The notes under the pieces were generated by a model that made no database searches, was not told the DNA's origin, and saw only the letters and a program-made list of their open reading frames with translations. A stretch of DNA of 64,000 nt from positions 1,798,001 through 1,862,000 of the forward strand of contig NZ_AP025472.1 of NCBI RefSeq assembly GCF_024347395.1, given 5' to 3'. This DNA is from Vibrio cortegadensis (lineage in GTDB: Bacteria; Pseudomonadota; Gammaproteobacteria; Enterobacterales; Vibrionaceae). Positions 42,667 to 51,358 of the stretch are shown piece after piece. The translations under genes and the position numbers were made by a program. The first letter of the stretch is position 1. The number at the start of each line of letters is the position of its first letter.

Positions 42667-43896
42667 CTATTTCTCAGCCTGCAATATAGAATCAATCACT
42701 TTCACATTTGCTTGCGTGACTGAGTCTTGCGTTTCACAAACACACACCGATCCACAAACTTGATTTAAAATGTGTATTAGCCTCTCTTCATTTAAAGGTA
42801 ATGGGTTTCCTTTAATCGCAACCGACTGTAATGCGTCTTGCGCGACTTGTTCAAAAGAGGTACTGCAAACACCGAATTCGGAAAGGTGAGGCAGTGCTAA
42901 TTTATCCAGAACCATTTGCACCCAAAGCACACTGTCCTCAATATGAGCGTTGGTTCGCCCAGTGACTATCTGTGCGATTCTTTTATATCGATTTAAGATA
43001 TCACTACGCCCTGCCGCTTTTGCCTCATTGATATTTTCACTCATAACAAACGGTGCCAAACGCCCACTGATCACGCTATGTGGTGCATTAAGCTTTCCAC
43101 CAAGAGCGGAGGCTAACCCATGAGCAGCACCGAGTTTTGCATTGGTAATGGCCATCCCTCCTAGCATTGCTGCAAAAGAGAGGTCAGCTCGAGCTTTATG
43201 ATCATCTTGTTTGCAGGCCGCAATAATCGACGGGCTTAATCGACGAAGTCCCTCTTCACACACCATGTCGGTGAGCGGGTTTGGGTCCCCGCATACGTAC
43301 GCCTCCATCAGATGAGTAAATGCATCCATTGCACCTCTTCCTGAGGTGTACGCATCAGTTCCATATGTAAGCGTAGGATCAACAATAGCGACATCAGCCA
43401 ACATATCAGGGCTGCGCAGACTCACTTTCACTCGATCTTGACCTGACTTCAATACTGCATTTTTTGTCACTTCAGACCCTGAGCTTGCTGTGGTGGGGAT
43501 GGCAATAAGCGGAATTGGCTTCGTTTTTAATGGTACATTTCGCCCAACGACTTCTACGTAATCATAAACATCCCCTTGATTTGGAATAACAGCCGCCAAC
43601 GCCTTACCCATATCAATAACACTACCGCCTCCGATAGCGACCACCATATCGGGCTGAAATTTTCGCCCCGATACCGCCGTTTCCTCAACCATTGTAATAT
43701 TGGGTTCACCATTGATGGCGACATGTTGATAACGCATTGATTGATTTTTAAGGTATTGGATTATGGGGGAGGAACGCTCAGGCTCTTGACCCGTGACGAG
43801 TAAGACGCTGTAGCCAAATTGATTCAGTATCGATAGCGAGGACTGTAACGCCCCCTCACCAAAAATTATCCGAGTTGACGTCATAAATTGAAACAT
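42667..43896 (-). CDS. Iron-containing alcohol dehydrogenase
   Basis: A 409-residue NAD(P)-dependent group III alcohol dehydrogenase. The nucleotide site (VVAIGGGSVIDMGKA) and all four metal ligands are present: D191 and H195 (AMDAFTHLMEAY), H259 (GAAHGLASALGG) and H273 (NAPHSVISG). AAGGA precedes the ATG. Substrate unknown: family members reduce aldehydes such as butanal, lactaldehyde or succinic semialdehyde. It is divergent from grxA with 331 bp between. Confidence 0.92.
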   Translation of the reverse strand: MFQFMTSTRIIFGEGALQSSLSILNQFGYSVLLVTGQEPERSSPIIQYLKNQSMRYQHVAINGEPNITMVEETAVSGRKFQPDMVVAIGGGSVIDMGKALAAVIPNQGDVYDYVEVVGRNVPLKTKPIPLIAIPTTASSGSEVTKNAVLKSGQDRVKVSLRSPDMLADVAIVDPTLTYGTDAYTSGRGAMDAFTHLMEAYVCGDPNPLTDMVCEEGLRRLSPSIIAACKQDDHKARADLSFAAMLGGMAITNAKLGAAHGLASALGGKLNAPHSVISGRLAPFVMSENINEAKAAGRSDILNRYKRIAQIVTGRTNAHIEDSVLWVQMVLDKLALPHLSEFGVCSTSFEQVAQDALQSVAIKGNPLPLNEERLIHILNQVCGSVCVCETQDSVTQANVKVIDSILQAEK

Positions 43897-44133
43897 GCGA
43901 TATCCTTATGCTTACCTAATTTCGTCGTTGATAGACAATTTAGGTTCAAATTCGATTCGATGGACTCAGTACAGATTGCGCTTTAAATACGCATAAATAT
44001 TTGATTTGGTGCAATTTGCAGATAAGAATCCCGATGCATTGCCTGTTTTTTGCACCGTATCACAATTGAGATGAGACGTTTCAAGTCAAGCTCACGATTT
44101 CTGTAACCACCGTTTTGCTCACGAAATCGCCTG

Positions 44134-44170
44134 ATAGGTTTTACCTATTGAAACAACAGGTAAATCTGTC
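44134..44170 (+). promoter_or_regulatory. OxyR operator upstream of grxA
   Basis: ATAGGTTTTACCTAT (44134-44148) fits the OxyR half-operator ATAGntnnnanCTAT at every fixed position. Seven bases later ACAGGTAAATCTGTC (44156-44170) is a second, degenerate half, giving the exact 15-7-15 layout contacted by an OxyR tetramer. It ends next to a -35-like TTTATT. Confidence 0.8.
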
Positions 44171-44199
44171 TTTATTTCCTTTGGCTATTGAGGCATAGT
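44171..44199 (+). promoter_or_regulatory. Predicted grxA promoter
   Basis: TTTATT (44171-44176), 17-bp spacer, CATAGT (44194-44199). It directly abuts the OxyR operator, as in class I OxyR-activated promoters. Confidence 0.5.
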
Positions 44200-44227
44200 T
44201 GCTTTCAAGAAAATAAAGGAGAGAGTT

Positions 44228-44494
44228 ATGTTTGTTGTTATCTTTGGTCGCCCTGCTTGTCCATTCTGTGTTCGTGCAAAAGAGCATGCTGAAACGTTAA
44301 AAGCGAAACGTGATGATTTCAACTATCGCTATGTTGATATCCATGCCGAAGGCATCAGCAAAGCTGATCTTGAAAAAACAGTTGGTAAGCCAGTTGAAAC
44401 TGTTCCTCAAATCTTTGTAGATCAAGACCATATCGGTGGTTGTACAGAATTTGAAGCATACGCTAAAGAGCACCTTGGTCTATTTGACGAGTAA
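44228..44494 (+). CDS. grxA: Glutaredoxin 1
   Basis: An 88-residue cytoplasmic thiol oxidoreductase, reduced by glutathione. The active site is CPFC (C11/C14; E. coli Grx1 has CPYC). TVPQIFVDQDHIGGCTEFEAYAKE carries the cis-Pro (VP) and glutathione-binding GG/C region. GGAGAG precedes the ATG. In E. coli grxA belongs to the OxyR regulon; the operator upstream supports the same control here. Terminator downstream. Confidence 0.96.
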   Translation: MFVVIFGRPACPFCVRAKEHAETLKAKRDDFNYRYVDIHAEGISKADLEKTVGKPVETVPQIFVDQDHIGGCTEFEAYAKEHLGLFDE

Positions 44495-44518
44495 TCGCTC
44501 AACCACAGTATCTAAAAT

Positions 44519-44547
44519 AACCCGCTATTGATAGGCGGGTTTTTTAT
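44519..44547 (+). terminator. Terminator of grxA
   Basis: AACCCGC (44519-44525) pairs with GCGGGTT further along and runs into TTTTTT. Confidence 0.9.
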
Positions 44548-44680
44548 ATCCACTGTTTTCGTTATGTTATGTCAGCTAATAGCAAAAGATAAAAAATATC
44601 ACTTATCATTTTTTTATTATTCGCTACAATTCCCCACTCTTAAATACCTTTTATAAATCAAGTTTAACTGAGCTAACGCT

Positions 44681-46363
44681 GTGAATATAGACGTAGTACT
44701 ACTACTAGAGCAAAACCCCATCCTTTTAATTTTCGTTGTCCTTGCTATTGGCCTTGCCTTTGGAAAAATCCGCTTTGGAAGTTTGCAATTAGGTAACTCG
44801 ATTGGCGTGCTAATCACTTCACTTGTTATGGGTCACCTTGGTTTCTCATTTAACTCGGAAGCTCTCACTATCGGCTTCATGCTCTTCATCTATTGCGTTG
44901 GTATTGAAGCTGGCCCCAACTTCTTCGGCATCTTTTTTCGCGATGGTAAGCATTACCTTATTCTCAGCCTCGTGGTGTTAGTCTCCGCTGTCTCTTTGAC
45001 CTACTTCTGTAGCCATTATTTGGGGCTTGATTTCGGTTTAGCTGCCGGGATGATGGCAGGTGCACTGACTGCAACACCCGTTTTAGTCGGTGCTCAGGAT
45101 GCATTAAATTCCGGACTGGCGAATATTCCGCGAAATATGGATATCGGACTGATACTTGAGAGTATTTCAGTCGGTTACGCTATGGCGTATTTGGTTGGCT
45201 TAATCAGCATGATAATGTTTGCTAAATTACTGCCTAAGCTTCAAAAAGAGAATTTGCACGATTCAGCTCAACAAATCGCAAAAGAGCGCGGTCTTGGAGG
45301 CGGAAGTCAGCGTAAGGTCTACTTACCTATTATTCGAGCCTATCGCGTTGGGCAAGAGCTGATTGATTGGACTGATGGCAAAAACCTACGTGAGCTTGGT
45401 ATCTACCGACAAACAGGTTGTTACATTGAACGAATTCGTCGTAATGGCATTCTTGCCCATCCTGATGGGGATGCTATTTTACAAGAAGGTGATGAAATAG
45501 CATTAGTGGGTTTTCCAGATAGTCATGCTCGCCTAGATCCTAGTTTCAGAAACGGCAAGGAAGTTTTCGATCGAAATTTACTCGATTTGCGCGTGGTTGA
45601 AGAAGAGATCGTAGTTAAAAGTGACAGTATCGCAGGTAAGCGCCTTTCGGATCTCAACCTGTCAGAGTATGGGTGTTTTTTAAACCTTGTAACGCGGGCT
45701 CAAATCGAAATGCCGATGGATTTGGACATCGTTCTCGCTAAAGGTGATGTCCTACAAATTAGTGGTGAAAAGAGCCGAGTTCACGGTCTAGCGGAAAAAA
45801 TTGGTTTCATTTCTATACATAGCCAAATGGCTGATTTACTTGCATTCTGTAGCTTCTTTATTTTAGGCCTACTCTTCGGGTTAGTCACAATGACCTTTGG
45901 GCAGGTCTCGTTCAGCTTAGGTAACGCAGTAGGGTTATTACTTGCCGGTATTACCCTTGGATTCTTAAGAGCCAATCACCCTACTTTTGGTTATGTCCCG
46001 CAAGGTGCATTGAACATGGTTAAAGACCTTGGCTTAATGTTCTTTATGGTGGGGATCGGTTTAAGTGCCGGTGGGAATATGTTCGAGCATTTAACCCAAG
46101 TTGGACCTCAAGTTATTGGCTTATCACTCATCGTGAGTGTGGTTCCCGTGATGCTCGCGTATTTAGTCGGGGCGTATGTTTTAAAAATGAACAGAGCCAT
46201 GTTGTTCGGTGCCATTATTGGAGCAAGGACGTGTGCGCCAGCAATGGATGTCGTTAATGAGTACGCAAAATCGACCATTCCTGCATTGGGCTACGCAGGC
46301 ACTTATGCTATCGCCAATATATTGATGACTTTAGCAGGAACGTTCTTAATTATTCTTAGCTAA
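44681..46363 (+). CDS. AspT/YidE-family transporter with TrkA_C domains (YbjL type)
   Basis: A 560-residue inner-membrane protein. Two hydrophobic halves (about 1-180 and 385-560) contain the AspT-YidE-YbjL antiporter duplication (VLITSLVMGHLGF and AVGLLLAGITLGFLRANHP; repeated GIEAGPNFF and GIGLSAGGNMF). Two central RCK_C/TrkA_C regulatory domains (about 200-370) separate them. This is the layout of E. coli YbjL, a probable amino- or dicarboxylic-acid antiporter. The start is GTG at 44681. It shares a bidirectional terminator with fabV. Confidence 0.9.
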   Translation: MNIDVVLLLEQNPILLIFVVLAIGLAFGKIRFGSLQLGNSIGVLITSLVMGHLGFSFNSEALTIGFMLFIYCVGIEAGPNFFGIFFRDGKHYLILSLVVLVSAVSLTYFCSHYLGLDFGLAAGMMAGALTATPVLVGAQDALNSGLANIPRNMDIGLILESISVGYAMAYLVGLISMIMFAKLLPKLQKENLHDSAQQIAKERGLGGGSQRKVYLPIIRAYRVGQELIDWTDGKNLRELGIYRQTGCYIERIRRNGILAHPDGDAILQEGDEIALVGFPDSHARLDPSFRNGKEVFDRNLLDLRVVEEEIVVKSDSIAGKRLSDLNLSEYGCFLNLVTRAQIEMPMDLDIVLAKGDVLQISGEKSRVHGLAEKIGFISIHSQMADLLAFCSFFILGLLFGLVTMTFGQVSFSLGNAVGLLLAGITLGFLRANHPTFGYVPQGALNMVKDLGLMFFMVGIGLSAGGNMFEHLTQVGPQVIGLSLIVSVVPVMLAYLVGAYVLKMNRAMLFGAIIGARTCAPAMDVVNEYAKSTIPALGYAGTYAIANILMTLAGTFLIILS

Positions 46364-46385
46364 AAGTCAAAACGGTCAGATAACA

Positions 46386-46410
46386 AAAAGGCGCTCAATG
46401 AGCGCCTTTT
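46386..46410. terminator. Bidirectional terminator between the YbjL-type gene and fabV
   Basis: An 11-bp perfect stem (46386-46396 with 46400-46410) with A's before and T's after, loop AAT. Confidence 0.92.
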
Positions 46411-46439
46411 CTATTACCAGTAATTTCTGATTAATCGAC

Positions 46440-47642
46440 TTAAATATCAATCACATCAAAATCGATAGCTGTAGCTACGTCAGCGTCGTAATCAACACCG
46501 TCTACACCGAAACCAAACAGTTTCAAGAACTCTTCTTTATACTCAACGTAATCCGTCAGTTCTTTAAGGTTTTCAGACGTCACTTGTGGCCAAAGGTTAC
46601 GACAATGCTGTTGGATGTCTTCACGCAGTTCCCAGTCATCTAGGCGTAAACGGTTTTTATCGTCCACTTCTGCAACGCTGCCATCTTCTTTATACAGACG
46701 TTGGCTAAACATACGGAAAATCTGTTCCATACAGCCTTCATGTACACCTTCTTCGCGCATTTTCTTGAATACCATCGCAATGTATAACGGCATAACAGGA
46801 ATCGCAGAGCTTGCCTGAGTCACAACAGATTTGAGTACTGCAACATTCGCGGTACCACCTGTTGAGCTAAGCTTCTCATTTAATGCCGTTGCAGCGCGAT
46901 CTAAATCCATCTTCGCTTTACCTAACGCGCCATCCCAGTAGATAGGCCATGTTAGCTCTGTTCCGATGTAGCTGTAAGCAACCGTTTTGCAGCCTTCAGC
47001 AAGCACGCCTGCATCAGAAAGCGCATTCATCCAAAGTTCCCAATCTTCACCGCCCATTACAGTCACAGTGTCTTTGATCTCTTCTTCAGTTGCAGGCTCA
47101 ACGCTCGCTTCAATGATTTGATCTTTATTGGTATCAACCGCTGTAGCCGTATATGTCTCACCGATAGGCTTCAGAGATGAACGAATCAACTCACCAGAAT
47201 CAGGGAGCTTACGAACAGGAGACGCTAATGAGTAAACCACCATATCGATTTGACCTAAGTCTTCTTTGATTAAATCGATTGTTTTTTGTTTAGCTTCATT
47301 TGAGAATGCATCGCCATTTAAGCTTTTAGCGTACAAGCCTTCTTCATGTGCACATTTTTCAAAAGCCGCTGAGTTGTAGTAACCCGCCGTACCAGGTTTT
47401 TTCTCAGTACCCGCTTTTTCAAAGAAAACACCAATCGTTGATGCCCCGCCACCGAATGCCGCTGCAATACGAGAAGATAGACCGTAGCCACTTGATGAAC
47501 CCACAACAAGTACACGCTTAGGTGCATTTTTGATTGGGCCTTGCGCTTTAGTATAAGCAATTTGTTCTTTTACGTTCGCTTCACAACCCACTGGGTGCGT
47601 TGTAGTACAGATAAATCCACGAATTCTAGGTTTGATGATCAT
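46440..47642 (-). CDS. fabV: Enoyl-ACP reductase FabV
   Basis: A 400-residue NADH-dependent trans-2-enoyl-ACP reductase of fatty acid synthesis, a short-chain dehydrogenase of the large triclosan-resistant type first found in Vibrio. The cofactor loop VVGSSSGYGLSSRIA and the catalytic pair Y235/K244 (YWDGALGKAK, Tyr-X8-Lys) are intact. The ATG at 47642 (MIIKPRIRGF) has AGGAAG upstream; an in-frame TTG two codons earlier is not needed. FabV is typically insensitive to triclosan. Confidence 0.96.
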   Translation of the reverse strand: MIIKPRIRGFICTTTHPVGCEANVKEQIAYTKAQGPIKNAPKRVLVVGSSSGYGLSSRIAAAFGGGASTIGVFFEKAGTEKKPGTAGYYNSAAFEKCAHEEGLYAKSLNGDAFSNEAKQKTIDLIKEDLGQIDMVVYSLASPVRKLPDSGELIRSSLKPIGETYTATAVDTNKDQIIEASVEPATEEEIKDTVTVMGGEDWELWMNALSDAGVLAEGCKTVAYSYIGTELTWPIYWDGALGKAKMDLDRAATALNEKLSSTGGTANVAVLKSVVTQASSAIPVMPLYIAMVFKKMREEGVHEGCMEQIFRMFSQRLYKEDGSVAEVDDKNRLRLDDWELREDIQQHCRNLWPQVTSENLKELTDYVEYKEEFLKLFGFGVDGVDYDADVATAIDFDVIDI

Positions 47643-47897
47643 ATTCAACTTCCTTAAAAAATCCTTGGTAGGATAAAAGTTTCGCTCTCAAATGGCATCT
47701 AATTTCTTCAAAAAGACCCTTAAAATGTAAGTGGTTGGAGCACTACCGGCCACTTTTGTTCCCAAAAATATGAAAAAGACGGAAATAGCGTCATAAACAG
47801 GATCATTATATTTTGATAAGAGCATAAAAAATACCAACCAGTGTATCTCTGATTGGTATTGATATCTTTCAAGTATACATCAATAAGTCGAGTAAAT

Positions 47898-49127
47898 TTA
47901 CAGCCCGTTAAGCGCCTCAAACAGCTGATCGACCTCTTCTATTGTGTTGTAATGCATGAAGCCGATTCTTACGACACCACCACTCTCCTCTAAGCCAAGT
48001 TGCCTAATCAGCCCCAGCGCATAAAAGTGGCCATTCCAGACGCAGATGTTGTGTTCACCTAAACTTTTAGCGACAAATTCGGGATGATGATATTTGAATG
48101 CAAGAGCAAAGGTTGGAGTACGAAGGTTCGAATCAGCTTCTTCACGCCCATGTAGAACCACCTTATTACCAAGGGTACTCAAGCGTTTTAAGAAGTATTC
48201 ACTGAGCGCTTGTTCATGCTGATTATATTGGCTAAAACTCTGTTCAAGCCTCTTCCTCAACGAGCTACCTTGCTCGCCCCATTGAGACAAATACTCCACC
48301 GCTTGGATCACGCCAGCTAAGCCTTCAAAGCTTTGAGTGCCAGTTTCGAACCGACCAGCGCCTAAATTCGTTGCAGGTTCAACTTTGTAAGGTTGAATGG
48401 TTTGCAGCCATTGAGGTGCAATATATGCAATACCAACATGTGGGCCGAAGAACTTATAAGCCGAACAGGCTAGAAAGTCACAGCCTAAATCTTGAACATC
48501 AATCAGATGATGCGGCGCGTAATGAACAGCATCAACATACACTTTCGCGCCAACAGAGTGAGCCTGTTCGATCACTGTTTTTACATCGACAATTGAACCT
48601 GTGGTATTCGATGCGAATGTTACCGCCACCAGCTTAGTTTTCTCACTAAGCAGAGAGGCAAAGTGATCCATATCCAACGAGCAATTACTTTCATCGACTT
48701 TAACCTGATGTACTACAACGCCTTTATCTTCAGCCGCTTGCTGCCAACTTGAAACATTTGAATAGTGATCTAATGCTGTGACGATGATTTCATCTCCAGC
48801 CTTCCAATCTCGGCTTATTGCTCGACTCAATTGAAAGGTCAACGACGTCATGTTCGCCCCAAACACCATATTATCGGGAGTTTCTGCATTCACTAGAGCT
48901 TGAACTGACTCTCTTGCCTGTGCCATCAGATTTGTCGTGTGTTGACTCGAAAAAAAATGCCCGCCTAGATTGGAGTTATAGAAACCGAGATAGCTTGTCA
49001 TCGAATCCAAGACAGATTGCGGCACTTGAGAACCTCCAGGGCCATCCAAAAATATCACGGGCTTTCCATTATATTGCTGAGATAACGCACTAAACTGTTC
49101 ACGAACAGAATTAAGATTGAAGCTCAT
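47898..49127 (-). CDS. Cysteine-desulfurase-like class V aminotransferase (PLP enzyme)
   Basis: A 409-residue fold-type I PLP enzyme usually labelled cysteine desulfurase-like. Seen: IFLDGPGGSQVPQSVLDSMTSYL, the cofactor region FASNTTGSIVDV and VDAVHYAPHHLIDV, and the PLP lysine in CSAYKFFGPHVG. It lacks the mobile Cys loop (RxGHHC) of SufS/IscS; at the matching place is HNICVWNGHFYALGL. True desulfurase activity is therefore doubtful and a lyase or aminotransferase role is possible. The ATG at 49127 has AAGG nine bases upstream. It overlaps the preceding dioxygenase gene by 17 bp, so the two are translationally coupled and probably act on the same amino acid. Confidence 0.82.
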   Translation of the reverse strand: MSFNLNSVREQFSALSQQYNGKPVIFLDGPGGSQVPQSVLDSMTSYLGFYNSNLGGHFFSSQHTTNLMAQARESVQALVNAETPDNMVFGANMTSLTFQLSRAISRDWKAGDEIIVTALDHYSNVSSWQQAAEDKGVVVHQVKVDESNCSLDMDHFASLLSEKTKLVAVTFASNTTGSIVDVKTVIEQAHSVGAKVYVDAVHYAPHHLIDVQDLGCDFLACSAYKFFGPHVGIAYIAPQWLQTIQPYKVEPATNLGAGRFETGTQSFEGLAGVIQAVEYLSQWGEQGSSLRKRLEQSFSQYNQHEQALSEYFLKRLSTLGNKVVLHGREEADSNLRTPTFALAFKYHHPEFVAKSLGEHNICVWNGHFYALGLIRQLGLEESGGVVRIGFMHYNTIEEVDQLFEALNGL

Positions 49128-49770
49128 TACGCGCATCCTTTGCTGTCAGAACAAAAACATCCATATGCCCTTTTTCTTCATTCTCGACGGGACATATCGG
49201 TTGAGCGTTATGCCACAGCTTGCTATCGGCTAGCATTGCTACTTCACCATTCTCAAGAATTTTTCTGAAAAATGGTGCTTCATTGCTATTGTTGTACAGC
49301 ATAATCTCACCACCAATGATGTTACTACGATCAATACCGATTAATGCAAGGTGATCAAAACCATCTTGGTGAACCCCTTCCGGCGCAACTTGTGTCTCAT
49401 CGTATATTGCTGCGATTCGAATTTGATGAATTTCAATTTCTTGCCCGTTAGGTAACTTGTTGCTATCAACAAACAGTTGGCACATCTCCTTCATGCCATC
49501 ACTATCGAGAATGCCCTGCTCAATGGATTCAAATTGACGGACAATATCACCTTGAAAATGGTTAATATCATCAGTTTGTACAAACCCTGGGTTATCCAAT
49601 TCTGTCACGGTTCCATCTTGCAGGCATATAACTGAATAACGACGTAATCGATATTTACCATCCGCATGTTCTGTTGATGGTAGTTGGTTAAATGAAGGGG
49701 ATAACTGTTCTAAAGCGTGACGGGATAAACTAGTGATATGTAGGGTACTCTCGTGGTTATGTAACATCAT
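49111..49770 (-). CDS. 2OG-Fe(II) dioxygenase, free-amino-acid hydroxylase type (PF10014)
   Basis: A 219-residue cytoplasmic oxygenase. The iron triad is H134/D136 (APEGVHQDGFDHLALIGIDR) and H187 (DSKLWHNAQPI). The region around it, with GGEIMLYNN, resembles the bacterial L-isoleucine dioxygenase family that hydroxylates free L-amino acids with 2-oxoglutarate and O2. AAGGAG precedes tandem ATGs at 49770 and 49767, the second having the better spacing. It leads a two-gene unit with the PLP enzyme. The substrate amino acid is unknown. Confidence 0.83.
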   Translation of the reverse strand: MMLHNHESTLHITSLSRHALEQLSPSFNQLPSTEHADGKYRLRRYSVICLQDGTVTELDNPGFVQTDDINHFQGDIVRQFESIEQGILDSDGMKEMCQLFVDSNKLPNGQEIEIHQIRIAAIYDETQVAPEGVHQDGFDHLALIGIDRSNIIGGEIMLYNNSNEAPFFRKILENGEVAMLADSKLWHNAQPICPVENEEKGHMDVFVLTAKDARNELQS

Positions 49771-50260
49771 CGACTCCTTGATAAAGAAACATTAACAATC
49801 AATAAATTTAACATTTAGCTCACACAAAGAATACGCACAAATATGGCAAACACAAGGCGTCGCCATCAATAATTCCATAAAATAGACAAAAACCACACTA
49901 AACACCAACAAGTTAATAATTAGAAGTTAAACACTCCGATATTTGAATTGTGGATAGTTAAAAAGCAGATGAGTTCACTGCGGTCACACTAAAATATTGA
50001 AATTATTGAAAATTGTATTTATATCGTCTCATCACTTTACTTAAGATGTAAGAATCTCGCGAAATTTTAGCGGGGAGTAAATGCGATATTATCAGAGTAA
50101 AAAAGTGTCAGAATTCAGATAAAGCAGTGTGTTTGACTCTACGATGTTATACCGGCATTCAGTTCGAATATAAATCCAACCCCGAACATTTTTGTGTACA
50201 GCCCTTAACAATCAAAGGGCCGTCATCGTAAAAGCTCAAGTCAAAATGTGATTCAATAGA
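49771..50260. other. 490-bp intergenic region, upstream of the dioxygenase pair
   Basis: AT-rich, with no ORF or RNA gene I can support. It must contain the promoter of the dioxygenase/PLP unit near its left end. A weak 6-bp inverted repeat (GCCCTT at 50201, AAGGGC at 50215) lies near the end of the DUF1513 gene without a T-run. Confidence 0.4.
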
Positions 50261-51358
50261 TCAAATGGCAGACCAATGGTTATCCCATTGCACGCCAGAG
50301 TATTTGGAAGTGGATTGCTGCTTATTGCGAGTAACAACCGAGCCCGAGCCAGAGCTCACCTTAAACATGCCGTTAGCTTCAATCACACCGGATGCATCAG
50401 GAAGTGCCGCTAATTCGATCAATGCGCCACTCTCTTTCGACCATATCCCATAACAGTTGCCACGAGGCGATGTCGCCAGAATCAATTCATCACTTGCTGC
50501 AATGCTTGCAATATAGTGATTGAAACGTGCCCACTGTTCAGGCTCTGCTTGAAGCTGAACCATATCGCCACCGCGACGGTGCATCGCCAGTAAAGAGGGA
50601 TACTCATCAGGTTCACCACGGTACTGCTGACCGCAAAGCACGGTATCACTTCCGTCATGTGCTAAGTGTCGAATGCTTAAGTGGCGGTCATCAAGAGAAA
50701 CTTGATCGAGTAACTTTCCTTCTGCGGATACATAACTCAAACTAGGCGACATAGCGTCGAGATTCAATGCGATTCGTCCATCAGTATGAACGCCACCTAC
50801 CCCAATCGCGAGTGTATTATCTGGCATTGCGATCACTTCATGGGGCCCCAATCCAAAACCGGAAAACTCTTCCACTTTCTTATAGCCATCTTGAACACGG
50901 TATACACCAATGATCCCACGGCTAGTACCACGTTCACCTTCGGTTGCATACAAGTACATACCATCATTACTGAAAACACCATGGCCATAATAATGGCGAT
51001 TTTTATCCGCTGGCCGCAGCAAGATCTGCTCACCAGATAAATAATCGAACACCATTAAATATGAACCTGGACGCCTAGCAAAAACTGCAGCGTGATATTT
51101 ATACTGATCCTCACCATGTTGGCTATTGATAGCAACGCCATGACCACGCTCAGGTATTGGTAATGAGTGAATTTCAGCGCCAGATTCATCAGCGACAACA
51201 GCACGATACTGCTTTTTTGCACTCAAGGAGCAACCTATCAATGCCGGAGAAGCATTGGCGTTGGCTGATTGCGCTGCACATCCATAGGGCAATACAGGAA
51301 CCATCGCCCCATACATAGCCGCTTTCAATAGCGTTCTTCGATTTAAATCAGTCACCAT
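50261..51358 (-). CDS. DUF1513 beta-propeller-like protein of the imelysin cluster
   Basis: A 365-residue exported protein with a twin-arginine signal (LNRRTLLKAAMYGAMVPVLP, residues about 5-24) followed by a Cys (PYGC). The mature part shows propeller-like repeats (GHGVAINSQHGEDQYKYHAAVFARRPGSYLMVFDYLSGEQ and YGHGVFSNDGMYLYATEGERGTSRGIIGVYRV). DUF1513 is typically last in imelysin/di-haem gene clusters. It overlaps the upstream imelysin gene by 11 bp. Role unknown; an iron- or oxidase-linked periplasmic function is inferred from context. Confidence 0.85.
   Translation of the reverse strand: MVTDLNRRTLLKAAMYGAMVPVLPYGCAAQSANANASPALIGCSLSAKKQYRAVVADESGAEIHSLPIPERGHGVAINSQHGEDQYKYHAAVFARRPGSYLMVFDYLSGEQILLRPADKNRHYYGHGVFSNDGMYLYATEGERGTSRGIIGVYRVQDGYKKVEEFSGFGLGPHEVIAMPDNTLAIGVGGVHTDGRIALNLDAMSPSLSYVSAEGKLLDQVSLDDRHLSIRHLAHDGSDTVLCGQQYRGEPDEYPSLLAMHRRGGDMVQLQAEPEQWARFNHYIASIAASDELILATSPRGNCYGIWSKESGALIELAALPDASGVIEANGMFKVSSGSGSVVTRNKQQSTSKYSGVQWDNHWSAI

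Larger units (their letters stand above)
43897..44227. promoter_or_regulatory. Divergent Fe-ADH / grxA control region (331 bp)
   Basis: Contains a full OxyR-type operator and a sigma-70-like promoter for grxA. The half nearer the alcohol dehydrogenase shows only a weak CRP-like half site near 44055-44070. No ORF. Confidence 0.6.

Noticed and set aside
44055..44070. CRP site for the iron alcohol dehydrogenase
   Set aside because: Only one good half (TGTGA on minus); the second half matches three of five.
50201..50220. Terminator after the DUF1513 gene
   Set aside because: Six-base stem without a T-run on either strand.
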